Shown here in pieces: positions 53,394 through 62,806 of a DNA stretch of 64,000 bases (positions are counted from its first letter, which is position 1; every line of letters starts with the position of its first letter). The translations under genes and the position numbers were made by a program. The notes below the pieces were generated by a model. The model made no database searches. It had not been told where the DNA came from and saw only the letters and a list, made by a program, of their open reading frames with translations. This stretch comes from Planctopirus ephydatiae. Lineage in GTDB: Bacteria; Planctomycetota; Planctomycetia; Planctomycetales; Planctomycetaceae. The DNA is taken from positions 2,939,501 to 3,003,500 of the forward strand of contig NZ_CP036299.1 in NCBI RefSeq assembly GCF_007752345.1. The letters are read 5' to 3'.

Positions 53394-55895
53394 ATGTTCA
53401 TGATCGGAAAATATGTAGCCCTCCTGTTTGCTTTCCTGGCGTGCGCTTCGTCAGCCGATGCAGCGGCTGACGAAGCGTTCTTTGAGTCGGTCGCGAGCAT
53501 GGGCTTTGCGAATACCGGCTGCGGAGCGGAACCGTTTGAAGCCTTACTGGAGAAACACTGCGTCCACTGTCATGGGCCTGAGAAGGAGAAGGGTGATTTA
53601 CGCATTGACAAGCTTTCTCGCGATTTCAAGGCGGGCGTGGACAGCCATCACTGGGCAGAGGCCCTCGAAAAGGTCAACAGCGGTGAGATGCCTCCGAAGG
53701 AGGAGCCGCAGCCGACTCAGGACGAGATCGCTGCGTTCGTGATAAGTCTCGACTCACGGCTCAAAGATGGCCGGGCAGCGCGGATGGCGGCTCGGCCGGC
53801 GGTGGCGCACTATCGGCTGAGCCGGACGGAGTATCAAAACACGGTCTATGACCTGCTCGGCGTGCGCTATGATCCGACCAAGCCGGGGGAGCTAAACGAA
53901 GACACCCTCTGGCACGGCTTTGAGCGCATCGGGTCGGAGCTGTCGCTTTCGCCGTCGCATGTGGACCGCTATTACCGTGCCGCGGAGATCGTGCTCGACC
54001 GTGCCTTCCCCGCTGCAAGCGTGGAGCCTCTCAAAGTCCGCAAGACCGCTGCGGAGTTGTATCCCAGTGGCGGGAAGGACCAGCAGGCGGCGTTAGACCA
54101 GTTCGGCATCAAGCGACCGCTGCGTCGCGTCATCTACCCCGGTTCAGCCCCTGCGCCGATCGCGTTATCACCAGGGTGGCTAGGAGCAGGAATCGGTCCG
54201 ATACACAGTGGGCTCTACAAAGTCCGCATCAAGGCCAGCGGAATTCGCCCGCCCGGCGGTCAGCCGGCGCACCTGCGCATCGGCGCAATGGGAGAAGCTG
54301 AAATGCCGCTCGGCGAAGGGGGCATCGGCATTGACATTACAGCACCGGAGGACAGTCCGGAGGTCTATGAGTCGGAGTTGTCACTCGAGATGCCGAAGAC
54401 GCTGGGCTTCAGCGTGGTGGCCAGCGATGAGGTGAAAGGATTGCACTTCCGCAGGTTGTTCGGCAGCACTATTTTCACGCATAGCAGCGAGACATCACTG
54501 CTAACGTCTCCGGCGTTCCCGCAGTTGTTCGATGGCAAAGGGAACGGTCTCTACTCGCTGGTGCTCCTTGATTGGGTCGAATGGGAGGGGCCGCTGGTGT
54601 CCGAGGCAGAAAAATCTCGGCGCACGGAAGTTTTGCCGCCTGATGACGCCACGCCCGAGGTGGTCGCGGAGCATTTGCAACGCTTCGCCGAACGCGCCTG
54701 GCGGCGGCCGGTGAAGAAGGGGGAGTTGGAGCGGTATTTGCGATTCTACCGCACCGAGCGTGAGGCGGGTGAGAAGACCGCCGATGCCTATCGGGTCGCA
54801 TTGCTGGGCGTGCTGACCTCGAGGCACTTCATTTACATCGTCGAGGGCGACAAGGTGGCCCGCGAACGGCTCACGGACTCGGAACTCGCCTCGCGGCTCT
54901 CCTATTTCCTGTGGAGTTCAATGCCGGACGACGCGCTATTCACCACAGCGAAAGGTGGCATGCTGAAACGCGATGGTCTCAAGGAAGAAGTGGACCGGAT
55001 GCTCGCGGACGGCAAAGCCAACCGCTTCCTCGATGACTTTGCGCGGCAGTGGCTGCAATTGCACCGCGTGGGCATGTTCCCGCCGGACAAAAAACTCTAC
55101 CCGAACTACGAGGCGTGGCTGGAGACCAGCATGAAGGCCGAGCCGGTGGAGTTTTTCCGCGAACTGTTCGCAAAGAACCTGTCCGTGGATGGGTTCATCG
55201 ATTCCGACTGGACAATGGCCAATGCCCGGCTGTGCGACTTCTATGGACTGCCAGAGCCGAAGACGGGCGGTTTCCAGCGTGTTTCTCTCAAGCCCGAGGA
55301 TCATCGCGGCGGTCTATTGACGATGGGCGCGGTGCTCGGGTTGACCTCGGACGGAACGCGCCACCGCCCAGTGCACCGCGGCGTCTGGCTCAGCGAAGTG
55401 GTTCTCGGCAAGACTCCGCCGCCACCGCCGGCGAACGTGCCCGCCGTCGAACCCAACCCGCCGCAGAACCCCAAGGCCACCCTGCGCGAAAAGATTGAGG
55501 CGCACCGCAGCGACGCGAACTGCGCCGCCTGCCATGCGAAGATCGACCCGCTGGGACTTGCCTGGGACAACTACGACGCCATCGGCCAATGGCGCACCCG
55601 TGAGAAGGTCGCAGCGGGAGTCGGTGAGGACCCCTTGATCGAACCCTCCGGCTTGATGCCTGACGGACGTGCGTTCAAGGATGCTACCGAGTTCAAACGG
55701 CTGCTGCTCGAGGACCGCGACAAGGTTGCACGAGCCTTCATCGAGCACCTCTGCACCTACGCCCTCCGTCGCGTGCTCACCGTGGATGACCAGGACGACC
55801 TCCAGTTGATTGAAGAAGAAGCGAGGAAGAACCAATACCGAGTCAAGGACATCGTGCGTGCGGTGGCGTTGTCGGATCTGATGAGGAAGCGGTGA
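53394..55895 (+). CDS. DUF1592-type diheme cytochrome protein (copy 3)
   Basis: 833 residues. A signal peptide ([17 protein letters not shown]) and an extra about 30-residue spacer precede heme site CVHCH. The DUF1587 region ([21 protein letters not shown]) is followed by a beta-rich insert of about 250 residues ([31 protein letters not shown]), similar to a carbohydrate-binding sandwich but not assigned. The C-terminal half has [76 protein letters not shown] and heme site [22 protein letters not shown]. It belongs to a different subgroup from copies 1 and 2 and is closer to the minus strand gene at 39927 in its C-terminal part. The partner DUF1552 gene follows after 101 bases. Confidence 0.94.
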   Translation: MFMIGKYVALLFAFLACASSADAAADEAFFESVASMGFANTGCGAEPFEALLEKHCVHCHGPEKEKGDLRIDKLSRDFKAGVDSHHWAEALEKVNSGEMPPKEEPQPTQDEIAAFVISLDSRLKDGRAARMAARPAVAHYRLSRTEYQNTVYDLLGVRYDPTKPGELNEDTLWHGFERIGSELSLSPSHVDRYYRAAEIVLDRAFPAASVEPLKVRKTAAELYPSGGKDQQAALDQFGIKRPLRRVIYPGSAPAPIALSPGWLGAGIGPIHSGLYKVRIKASGIRPPGGQPAHLRIGAMGEAEMPLGEGGIGIDITAPEDSPEVYESELSLEMPKTLGFSVVASDEVKGLHFRRLFGSTIFTHSSETSLLTSPAFPQLFDGKGNGLYSLVLLDWVEWEGPLVSEAEKSRRTEVLPPDDATPEVVAEHLQRFAERAWRRPVKKGELERYLRFYRTEREAGEKTADAYRVALLGVLTSRHFIYIVEGDKVARERLTDSELASRLSYFLWSSMPDDALFTTAKGGMLKRDGLKEEVDRMLADGKANRFLDDFARQWLQLHRVGMFPPDKKLYPNYEAWLETSMKAEPVEFFRELFAKNLSVDGFIDSDWTMANARLCDFYGLPEPKTGGFQRVSLKPEDHRGGLLTMGAVLGLTSDGTRHRPVHRGVWLSEVVLGKTPPPPPANVPAVEPNPPQNPKATLREKIEAHRSDANCAACHAKIDPLGLAWDNYDAIGQWRTREKVAAGVGEDPLIEPSGLMPDGRAFKDATEFKRLLLEDRDKVARAFIEHLCTYALRRVLTVDDQDDLQLIEEEARKNQYRVKDIVRAVALSDLMRKR

Positions 55896-55996
55896 GCGAA
55901 TAGTTCTAAGCTTTTAGCCAACAACAGTCTCACAACACGTCATGGCCAGAATTCAATGACCAGCCACCTATCACTCACAGCGTAAGGCTATCCCAG

Positions 55997-57373
55997 ATGA
56001 GTCACTTTCTCTCGCAATCGTGGTTGATCGACCGCCGACATGCCCTGCGTGCACTGGGGACTTGCATCTCCCTGCCCATGCTCGAATGTATGGTGCCGCT
56101 CCGCGCCGCAGAAATCGCCGCTGACTCGCCGAAGCGTAGTGCCTTCATCTACCTCGCCAATGGCGTGCACTCGCTGAACTACCAGATCACCAAGTCGGGC
56201 AGGGATTACCAGTTTTCCCGGTCGCTCAAGCCTTTGGAGAAGCACCGCGAAGTCATCACGCCCATCAGCGGGTTGCATCACCCAGGAGCCCTCGGCCACG
56301 ACCACGGTTGCATCAACGTCTGGCTGACCGGCGGCAAGATGGGCCCCTCGGCCCGCAACACGATCTCCGTGGACCAGAAGATGGCGGAGATTACGGCCCC
56401 GCACACCCGTTACCCCTCGATGGATGTCGCCCTCACGGGGGCTTCGCTCGCCTGGACGGCGGATGGCGTGCGGCTGCCTGCGCTGCGTCGTTGCAGTGAG
56501 ATCTTCGCGTCGATGTTTGAAGAGCCGAAAGGGGGCAAGGCGGCCCAAAGAAGGAACTTGCGTCACAAGGGCAGCGTCCTCGACGCCAACCTCGACGAAG
56601 TGCGCCAGCTCGATAAAGACTTGGGAACGGAAGACAAAGGCCGGATGGAGCAATACCTCACTTCGGTGCGCGAGGCCGAGATCCGCACGCGCCGGGCCGA
56701 TGCGTGGCTCGACACGCCGCTGCCCGCCATCTCCGACCCCGATCGCAAACGCACCAACCGCGACATCGCCGCCACGATGGCGGGCGATTATTTCCGTACC
56801 GTCTATGACCTCATGGTGCTCGCCTTCCAGACGGACGTGACTCGCGTGGCCACCTTCAGCCTGGGCGGCGAGGGAGACGCCTTCTCCATTCCCGAAATCG
56901 GCATCACCGAGTCGCGCCACCAGCTCAGCCACCACGGCGGCGATCCGGGCTACATGGAAAAGCTCACTAACTACGACACCTTCGCCATCGAGCAGTTCAG
57001 CTACTTCCTCACTCGCCTTGCCGAGACCAAGGACCTCGGTGGCAAGCCGCTTCTTGGTTCGACGATGGCCCTCTTCGGCAGCGGCATGTGCTACGGCCAC
57101 AGCCACGGCAATGCCAACCTCCCGCTGGTGCTCGCCGGCGGCTCCGACCTCGGCCTGAAGCACGGCAGCCATCTCGACTTCAACAAGACGGCCGCAGGAT
57201 TTAATGGATACTCTGTCGGCGCGGACGGAGCTCTCACCTCCGCGCATTACCAGCTCTGCAGCCGCCCTGTGAACACAGACGCCCACATGAGCAACCTGCT
57301 TCTCCTCATGGCCCAGCGCATGGGCGTTGAAACCGACCAGTTTGGCGACAGCAACAAGGTGATCACACTATGA
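55997..57373 (+). CDS. DUF1552 family exported protein (copy 3)
   Basis: 458 residues. The N-terminus reads [21 protein letters not shown], a twin-arginine-like signal (DRRHAL), weaker than in the other copies. Motifs: [92 protein letters not shown], and [20 protein letters not shown] with [17 protein letters not shown]. It is the partner of the DUF1592 protein encoded upstream. Its stop overlaps the ATG of the next gene by 4 bases (ATGA). It is distinct from copies 1 and 2, so this pair was not produced by the same recent duplication. Confidence 0.93.
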   Translation: MSHFLSQSWLIDRRHALRALGTCISLPMLECMVPLRAAEIAADSPKRSAFIYLANGVHSLNYQITKSGRDYQFSRSLKPLEKHREVITPISGLHHPGALGHDHGCINVWLTGGKMGPSARNTISVDQKMAEITAPHTRYPSMDVALTGASLAWTADGVRLPALRRCSEIFASMFEEPKGGKAAQRRNLRHKGSVLDANLDEVRQLDKDLGTEDKGRMEQYLTSVREAEIRTRRADAWLDTPLPAISDPDRKRTNRDIAATMAGDYFRTVYDLMVLAFQTDVTRVATFSLGGEGDAFSIPEIGITESRHQLSHHGGDPGYMEKLTNYDTFAIEQFSYFLTRLAETKDLGGKPLLGSTMALFGSGMCYGHSHGNANLPLVLAGGSDLGLKHGSHLDFNKTAAGFNGYSVGADGALTSAHYQLCSRPVNTDAHMSNLLLLMAQRMGVETDQFGDSNKVITL

Positions 57374-58617
57374 CACGCTTTTTCCTAGTTCTTGGTGCTT
57401 TGCTCTTCGCTATTGGTTCTGCCTTTGCCGCGGACGAGCCGTTCCGCCCCGAGGCGGGGAAGTTCCCCCCTTTGGAAAAGGCGAAAGCCTACGACGGCCA
57501 GATCGTGTTCGTAGACCATGCCAACCGCCGCGGGAGCATCCGCGTGACCGGCGGAGAGTTGCTGCACTCAACGGCCCCGCACCCCTTTGCGATGCTCCCC
57601 TATGGCATGGTCCGCTATCACGGTGCGCCAGCGGATCTCAGGGATGTCCCGCTCGGCATCATGCTGCACGGTCGCTTTTATCTGCCCCCAGATCCCAAAC
57701 TCTCGTCCGTGCCGGTCATCACCAAAGCCAGCCTCACCCAACCCGCAGAGAACCACGCCATCCTGCTGGAGGACGAGCCCAGTTTCTGTCTCCGGGAGGG
57801 CAAAGTCTGGAAGTTGCAGGAGGTGGCGCTCAAAGGAAACAAACAAGGGATGATCGTTGCCAATCGTGAACCAAAGGCAGGCGGAGAGGGCAAGGAAGGC
57901 GAACAACAGATGAGCATCGATGCTGCCACCCGCTTTTGGCGCGGCCGCGAACAGCTCGGACTCGAGGACTTGATTGCTGAAGGCCTGTGGCCTGCCGACG
58001 GGAAGAAATCCCTCGGTGGTCAGGTCGTCCATCTGGGAATCACTTGGAAACCGGATGGGCATTGGGAGCGACGTGTTGGCAATCGACTTCATATCTCAGA
58101 TATCTGGTTGGATGAGACCGCGATGCAGCGGGCCACCCAGCACCAGATCGAGGTGCATCGGGAGCTGATCCGGTGCCGCTGGATGCCCGCGTGGGTGGAT
58201 GCCGTCGAGTATGGCAAGTTCGGCAGCGCCACAGTGACCGCGACCTTGTTCGGCGGCATGGACCCCTCCCTCTATGCCGATTTCCAGAAGGGCATCAATG
58301 GACAGATCGCTGCGTCCGAAACGAATTTGAAGCATGAGTATGGGACGGTTAGGCATTCCTTGGTGGCCAGCTCGGGTTCCATCCTGGACGTGATGAAGCA
58401 GGACAAAGAGATCCCGCTGGGCAGCAGCGGGATGCAAATTCGAATGAAGGTGGACCAGATCATCGAGGGCATTCGTCCTGGGAGGATTGTCCGAATCCGA
58501 CCGATGAACTGGCCCGATGACGCGGTGCCACGGGAGGAATACACAGAGGGCCATTTGGAAGAACGCTTCCCGTCTCCGGACATCTTCCCCAAATACGGAG
58601 GAATACGTTTGAATTGA
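57370..58617 (+). CDS. Secreted protein of unknown function, coupled to the DUF1552 gene
   Basis: 415 residues, family not recognised. A clear signal peptide ([20 protein letters not shown]) starts it. The mature chain contains [20 protein letters not shown] and [20 protein letters not shown], which look like a small beta-barrel such as an OB- or SH3-like fold. Then come a Glu/Gly/Lys-rich linker ([12 protein letters not shown]), an acidic to basic middle section, and near the end another barrel-like stretch ([21 protein letters not shown]). No cysteine cluster, heme site or catalytic motif is visible. The 4-base overlap with the DUF1552 gene argues that it works with the pair. Its place at the end of the long + strand run makes it the least understood member. 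Confidence 0.78.
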   Translation: MTRFFLVLGALLFAIGSAFAADEPFRPEAGKFPPLEKAKAYDGQIVFVDHANRRGSIRVTGGELLHSTAPHPFAMLPYGMVRYHGAPADLRDVPLGIMLHGRFYLPPDPKLSSVPVITKASLTQPAENHAILLEDEPSFCLREGKVWKLQEVALKGNKQGMIVANREPKAGGEGKEGEQQMSIDAATRFWRGREQLGLEDLIAEGLWPADGKKSLGGQVVHLGITWKPDGHWERRVGNRLHISDIWLDETAMQRATQHQIEVHRELIRCRWMPAWVDAVEYGKFGSATVTATLFGGMDPSLYADFQKGINGQIAASETNLKHEYGTVRHSLVASSGSILDVMKQDKEIPLGSSGMQIRMKVDQIIEGIRPGRIVRIRPMNWPDDAVPREEYTEGHLEERFPSPDIFPKYGGIRLN

Positions 58618-58743
58618 AGAAAACGAAGGGGAAGCAAAGAGCATATTCAAACCGGCTGATTGCTACATTTTCAGAACGGCACTGCGGTACGCCTTTCAGC
58701 AGTAGAAGGCAGGAATCTGGACCGCTTCAGCTTCCGGGTCAAC

Positions 58744-58950
58744 ATGGGGCTGTTGCTCATGTTCGCCGGAATACTATTGATCGGTGTCTCGCTTGTTATT
58801 GGCATCATTGTGGTCCTCATCACTCTTGAAGGCCGGGCGAATAACGATCGTGCTCTTGTTGTAAGGTTTGGTTGCGTTGGCGGCTTTGTCATTGGAATCT
58901 TGTTAGTGGTGATTGGCTGGGGCATGATACGCCGAGCCCCTCGGTTCTGA
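58744..58950 (+). CDS. Small two-helix membrane protein
   Basis: 68 residues from the ATG at 58744; a TTG 28 codons upstream is in frame, but that extension is not protein-like. Two hydrophobic segments are seen: residues 1-28 (LLLMFAGILLIGVSLVIGII) and about 42-62 (FVIGILLVVIGWGMI), with a charged linker (EGRANNDRALVVRFG) between and a basic end. It has the look of a superinfection- or toxin-like small membrane protein, but nothing specific supports that. No clear ribosome binding site. Transcribed in the same direction as the operon to its left, 126 bases away. Confidence 0.5.
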   Translation: MGLLLMFAGILLIGVSLVIGIIVVLITLEGRANNDRALVVRFGCVGGFVIGILLVVIGWGMIRRAPRF

Positions 58951-59013
58951 AATTGCATTCAGTTTCCGAAACAGGCACGCATGCGCTGGTGATGCTGTAA
59001 ATGGTGAAATGAT

Positions 59014-59106
59014 GCCGAACCAGACGATGCACGTAAGTCGCCGGTCGGCCGCGAATGTGAATCATGGTTTAGTGGCGGCGACTGCGTGATCGCGGCCGTT
59101 CAGCGG
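59014..59106. repeat. Imperfect palindromic element upstream of the beta-helix gene
   Basis: Nested pairing over 93 bases: outer GCCGAAC with GTTCAGC (one bulge), then GAT.CACG (59026-59033 region) with CGTGATC, and an inner GTCGCC with GGCGAC. It ends about 20 bases before the ATG of the beta-helix gene. The overall form (CCGAAC.A..ATGCAC ... TGATCG..CGTTC.GCGG) resembles dispersed intergenic repeats that I remember from Rhodopirellula-type genomes; this cannot be checked here. Confidence 0.6.
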
Positions 59107-59126
59107 CGAAAGACAGGAGCTTCACC

Positions 59127-60989
59127 ATGCAGTTTCGCAGCGCGGCAGTGTTCCTTGCACTCTGCTTTTCTGTTGCCGATTCGGGAGCGGGCGAAATTTC
59201 GTTTCCAGCCGAAGCCGGAATTCGCAACGTCAAGTCGGAGTTCGGGGCGAAAGGGGACGGCACCACCGATGACACGGTGGCCATTCAGAAGGCGTTCGAC
59301 GAGTGCCAACAGAAGCACATGGAGATTGTCTTTTTCCCGAAAGGGACTTACCTCATCACCAAGCCGGTCCACTTTCGCGGCTGGATGTTCATGCAGGGGG
59401 AATCCCGTGACGGGACGATCATCAAGCTCAAGGATGAGTGCCCTGGATACGGTGACCCGAAAGAGCCGAACTACCTTTTGGCGACCACCAACCCCATGGA
59501 GCCGGAGAAGCGGCCCGGCGGCGACAACATGGCCTTCAGCAATCACGTACTCGACCTGACCCTCGATGTGGGGAAGGGGAACCCGGCTGCCATCGGCGTG
59601 CAGTTTATCTCGCACAACGGCGGCGGACTCGAGCGAGTGACCATCCGCTCGGGCGACCGACAAGGGTTGATCGGCCTCGACCTGCGAACCGCCTGGAACG
59701 GGCCATGCTTGTTTCAAGATGTGGCGATCGAGGGGTTCGACCGGGGCATCGAAAGCTGGCACCCGACGTACTTCAGCACTTTTGAAAACATTCGGCTGGA
59801 GGGGCAGAACACGGTCGGCTGGCTCAACTCCGAACACGCCCTGGCGGTCAGGAAACTCACCAGCGTTAACATGGTGCCGGCGATCCGCAACACCAGGGAC
59901 TTCGGACATCTCGTGCTACTCGACTCTAAGCTCACAGGAGGCGACGTGGGCGTGGCGGCCATCGAGAACGATAAGGGTGGTTTGTTCGCCCGGAACGTCG
60001 AAACGACCGGCTACAAGGCGGCCATCCGCCACAAGGGGCAGTGGGTCGAGGGCGCGACTGTGAAGGAATACGTTTCCGAGAAGGCGGTCATTCAGCACGA
60101 GTCACCGGCCCGAACGCTGAATCTGCCCATCGAAGAAACCCCGGAGCTTCCCTGGGAACCGCACGCCGACTGGGTCAGCGTGCTGGACTACAAACCGAAG
60201 ATGATCACCTTCTGGGCCGGCGACCACAACGAAACCGGGTACGACGCGGCCGAGGCGATTCAGAAGGCGATTGACAATGGGAAATCGACGGTCTACTTGC
60301 CCCACGGGAATTACATTCTGACGGCGCCAGTCGTTATCCGTGGAAAGGTCCGGGTCATTCAAGGGTGTGGCAGCCTGCTCCACTGCAACCGCCCGGCGTT
60401 CAATGACAAGTCATCCCCGGCCGTCATCCTCGGCGACACGGACGCCAAAACCGTATTCCTCGACCGGCTCAGTTTTCCCCACTTCGAGAGGCAGGACGGC
60501 GACTTTTTCTTGCGCCACGATGGGGCAGCCGATCTGGTGGTGCTGCACTCCCGGTGGATGTCCTATCGCAACGGCCCCAAGTGCGGGAAACTGTTCGTCG
60601 CGGACATGTGCGGCTCGCCATGGCTGTTTGAATACCCACAGAAAGTGTTCGCCCGCAGCGTCAATTGCGAGACCCACAAGGGCTTCAAGATCGATAACCG
60701 TGCCGCAGACTTGTGGCTGTTCGGCTACAAGGCGGAAGGGACGGCGACCGAGATCCGCAATGGCCAGGCTGCCCGAACCGAACTGCTCGGCGGTCTGCTC
60801 TACCCCGCCGGCGGAGATATCGAGAAGAATCCGAGTTTCATCAACAATGGTGGACGGCTCTCGCTCGTCCACGCCATGTTCTGGGCCAACCGTCAATACA
60901 TCCACGACACTTGGGACGGTACGACCAAAATGCACCGCACCGAGGACCGTTTCATGCACCTCTATGTGACCAATCCAATTGCCAAGTGA
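59127..60989 (+). CDS. Secreted double beta-helix protein, pectate-lyase-3 superfamily
   Basis: 620 residues. A short signal peptide (AAVFLALCFSVADSGAG) is followed by a right-handed beta-helix entry motif of the pectate lyase 3/GH28-like superfamily: FGAKGDGTTDDTVAIQKAFDEC and FFPKGTYLITKPVHFRG. A second copy of the same entry motif occurs at about residue 365: WAGDHNETGYDAAEAIQKAI and VYLPHGNYILTAPVVIRGK. The protein therefore holds two helices or one long helix with a repeated cap. Catalytic residues of pectate lyases or polygalacturonases are not obvious. Inferred role: binding or cleavage of an acidic or complex polysaccharide outside the cell. Flanked on both sides by palindromic elements. 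Confidence 0.88.
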   Translation: MQFRSAAVFLALCFSVADSGAGEISFPAEAGIRNVKSEFGAKGDGTTDDTVAIQKAFDECQQKHMEIVFFPKGTYLITKPVHFRGWMFMQGESRDGTIIKLKDECPGYGDPKEPNYLLATTNPMEPEKRPGGDNMAFSNHVLDLTLDVGKGNPAAIGVQFISHNGGGLERVTIRSGDRQGLIGLDLRTAWNGPCLFQDVAIEGFDRGIESWHPTYFSTFENIRLEGQNTVGWLNSEHALAVRKLTSVNMVPAIRNTRDFGHLVLLDSKLTGGDVGVAAIENDKGGLFARNVETTGYKAAIRHKGQWVEGATVKEYVSEKAVIQHESPARTLNLPIEETPELPWEPHADWVSVLDYKPKMITFWAGDHNETGYDAAEAIQKAIDNGKSTVYLPHGNYILTAPVVIRGKVRVIQGCGSLLHCNRPAFNDKSSPAVILGDTDAKTVFLDRLSFPHFERQDGDFFLRHDGAADLVVLHSRWMSYRNGPKCGKLFVADMCGSPWLFEYPQKVFARSVNCETHKGFKIDNRAADLWLFGYKAEGTATEIRNGQAARTELLGGLLYPAGGDIEKNPSFINNGGRLSLVHAMFWANRQYIHDTWDGTTKMHRTEDRFMHLYVTNPIAK

Positions 60990-61011
60990 CCGGTCTCGCC
61001 GCTACGCGGAC

Positions 61012-61110
61012 GCCGAATCAGGCGCTGCAGCAGACGGCGGGGGCAGGTAGTATTTTCCCAAACGTGTCGCTCACCCGGCCCCCGCCGCAGCTGAGGTGGT
61101 CGTTCGGCGG
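61012..61110. repeat. Imperfect palindromic element upstream of the nucleoside hydrolase gene
   Basis: Outer GCCGAA (61012-61017) pairs with TTCGGC (61103-61108), and inner GGCGGGGGC (61036-61044) pairs perfectly with GCCCCCGCC (61078-61086). It ends about 20 bases before the ATG at 61131. It shares the CCGAA...TTCGGCGG ends and the location just before a gene start with the element at 59014-59106. Translated, the left arm gives NQALQQTAGA, a phrase that I recall as common in planctomycete intergenic repeats. Confidence 0.62.
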
Positions 61111-61130
61111 CAGATGAGGTGAGTATTCTG

Positions 61131-62708
61131 ATGCTGCGATACATTTCTGCGACGCTCGTGGGTATCGTCCTTGGGTGTTGTTGCACATCACCTTGCGGGG
61201 CTGCCGAACCGCCGCACACTGTCATTTTCGACACGGATGCTGGGGGGGATTGCGACGACATCGGTGCGTTATTCCTCCTCCACGGTGCGGTCGAGCGGGG
61301 CGAGGCCAAACTCCTCGCAACGATGGGATGCACGTCGTCGAAGACGATCGCCCCGTGTTTGGATGCCGTCAATGGCTGGTTCGGTCGCTCAGACATACCT
61401 GTGGGGACACTGAAGGACGACGGGCTTCTGCCGAATTCCAGTTACACGGCCGAGGTCGTCCGCCGCTTCCCGCACAAGTTCCCCGAGAGCAAGGACTATC
61501 CGGACGCGGTAGTGCTCTACCGGCAACTGTTGCTGAAACAGCCCGATCACAGCGTGATTGTTTTGGCGGTCGGCCCACTCCGCAACCTGGCGAACCTGCT
61601 CAAATCCCCTGGCGATAAGGACAGCCCGTTGGACGGGAAAGCCTTGGTCGCAAAAAAGGTGCGGCGACTCGATGTCATGGGTGGCAACTACCCGCCTTTC
61701 GCCAAAGCGAAAGAAGCGGAATGGAACTTCGAAATGGACCCCGTGTCGGCGGCACTGGTTTGCTCCGAGTGGCCGACCGAGATTCTGTTCAACGGCGAAG
61801 GCGGATCGACAAACTCCGGCCGACGGGTCACCTACGAGTTGCCAGAGCACAACCCGTTGACCGTGGCGTACACCGCTTATCCCGGCGTGGGATACGCGGG
61901 TGACCGGTTGAGTTGGGATCCGGTGTCCTGCCTTGTCGCCGTGCGGGGTGCGGAGCCGTGGTATCGAGTCGTGAAAGGCGGGACAAACGTCGTTAATCCT
62001 AAAACGGGAGTCAACACATGGAACCCCGATACCAAGGGGAAACACAGCTACTTGGTACTCGATCAAAAGCGACCCAAACGGGAAGTCGAGACGGCGCTGG
62101 AAGACCTGATGGTGGCAGGCAAAGGGCGACCAAGGAATCTGCTCGTCAACACCGCCTATTACGCCCGGGCGGGTGCGTGCCGCATCACGTGTCGCGGACA
62201 TGTTGACGCCAATAGTGTGGCGATGAACGCGTTTGATGGTGAAAAAAAGGGGCGCACGTCGTGGGTCGATCAAAGTCCATCGAGTTGGATTCAGTGTCAA
62301 TATGCCGATGGCCGGAAGCGACTCGTTACATCCTATGTCGTGGAGTGCCCCAGAAAGGAAAGACAGCCGCAGACCATCGAACTCTACGGTTCCAACGACA
62401 ACGGCGAGACGTGGACCCGGCTCAACGTGCGGAATGATCCTGGCTTCACGGAGCTGGCCACGCGTCGTACCTTCGACATCGTCACACCGGCCAAGTGGAA
62501 CGCCTATCGGATCAGTCTCGTTGCGGCAGATGAAGAGGAAGGCGTTGAAGTCTCGACAATTGAACTGAACGAAGAGGTCGATTGCCCACCGGGCGTCCCG
62601 GTCCAGTCGTTGGCACTTGAGGAGACCGAAATTGCAATCCCGGCGAACGGCCGTGCCACGCTGAACGCGACGCTCGCCCCACTAAAAGTCGTGGACTTGT
62701 TGAAGTAG
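61131..62708 (+). CDS. Exported nucleoside hydrolase-like protein with discoidin-like C-terminus
   Basis: 525 residues from the ATG at 61131; a GTG four codons upstream is also in frame. The N-terminus is a signal sequence with a possible lipobox (GIVLGC), so it may be a lipoprotein. The nucleoside hydrolase motif DTDAGGDCDD (about residues 34-43) supplies the calcium-binding Asp cluster that holds the ribose. A second region, AVGPLRNLANLL, and the VMGGNY segment also fit the family. The last about 160 residues (NAFDGEKKGRTSWVDQSPSS, TIELYGSNDNGETWTRLN) resemble an F5/8 discoidin sugar-binding domain. Family enzymes cleave nucleosides to ribose and base; an exported version with a binding domain may have another substrate. 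Confidence 0.88.
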   Translation: MLRYISATLVGIVLGCCCTSPCGAAEPPHTVIFDTDAGGDCDDIGALFLLHGAVERGEAKLLATMGCTSSKTIAPCLDAVNGWFGRSDIPVGTLKDDGLLPNSSYTAEVVRRFPHKFPESKDYPDAVVLYRQLLLKQPDHSVIVLAVGPLRNLANLLKSPGDKDSPLDGKALVAKKVRRLDVMGGNYPPFAKAKEAEWNFEMDPVSAALVCSEWPTEILFNGEGGSTNSGRRVTYELPEHNPLTVAYTAYPGVGYAGDRLSWDPVSCLVAVRGAEPWYRVVKGGTNVVNPKTGVNTWNPDTKGKHSYLVLDQKRPKREVETALEDLMVAGKGRPRNLLVNTAYYARAGACRITCRGHVDANSVAMNAFDGEKKGRTSWVDQSPSSWIQCQYADGRKRLVTSYVVECPRKERQPQTIELYGSNDNGETWTRLNVRNDPGFTELATRRTFDIVTPAKWNAYRISLVAADEEEGVEVSTIELNEEVDCPPGVPVQSLALEETEIAIPANGRATLNATLAPLKVVDLLK

Positions 62709-62793
62709 GCGCAAAGTCTTAAACCATAGGGCAAGCGGCTTGCTTGTCTACAACTGACGCAATGACAAAACGGATGATCGAGACCCTTGTCCT

Positions 62794-62799
62794 AGGAGG
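62794..62799 (+). promoter_or_regulatory. Ribosome binding site of glpX
   Basis: A perfect AGGAGG 7 bases before the ATG at 62807, fixing this start. Confidence 0.75.
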
Positions 62800-62806
62800 C
62801 TGAAGC

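Noticed and set aside
55988-57286. Open frame of 432 codons on the - strand
   Set aside because: Antisense to a clear DUF1552 gene; arises from high GC at third codon positions.
28344-62700. Direct repeat of the tRNA-Arg 3' end as a right attachment site
   Set aside because: No second copy of the T-arm/acceptor sequence was noticed by eye in the window; a computed search is needed before claiming one.
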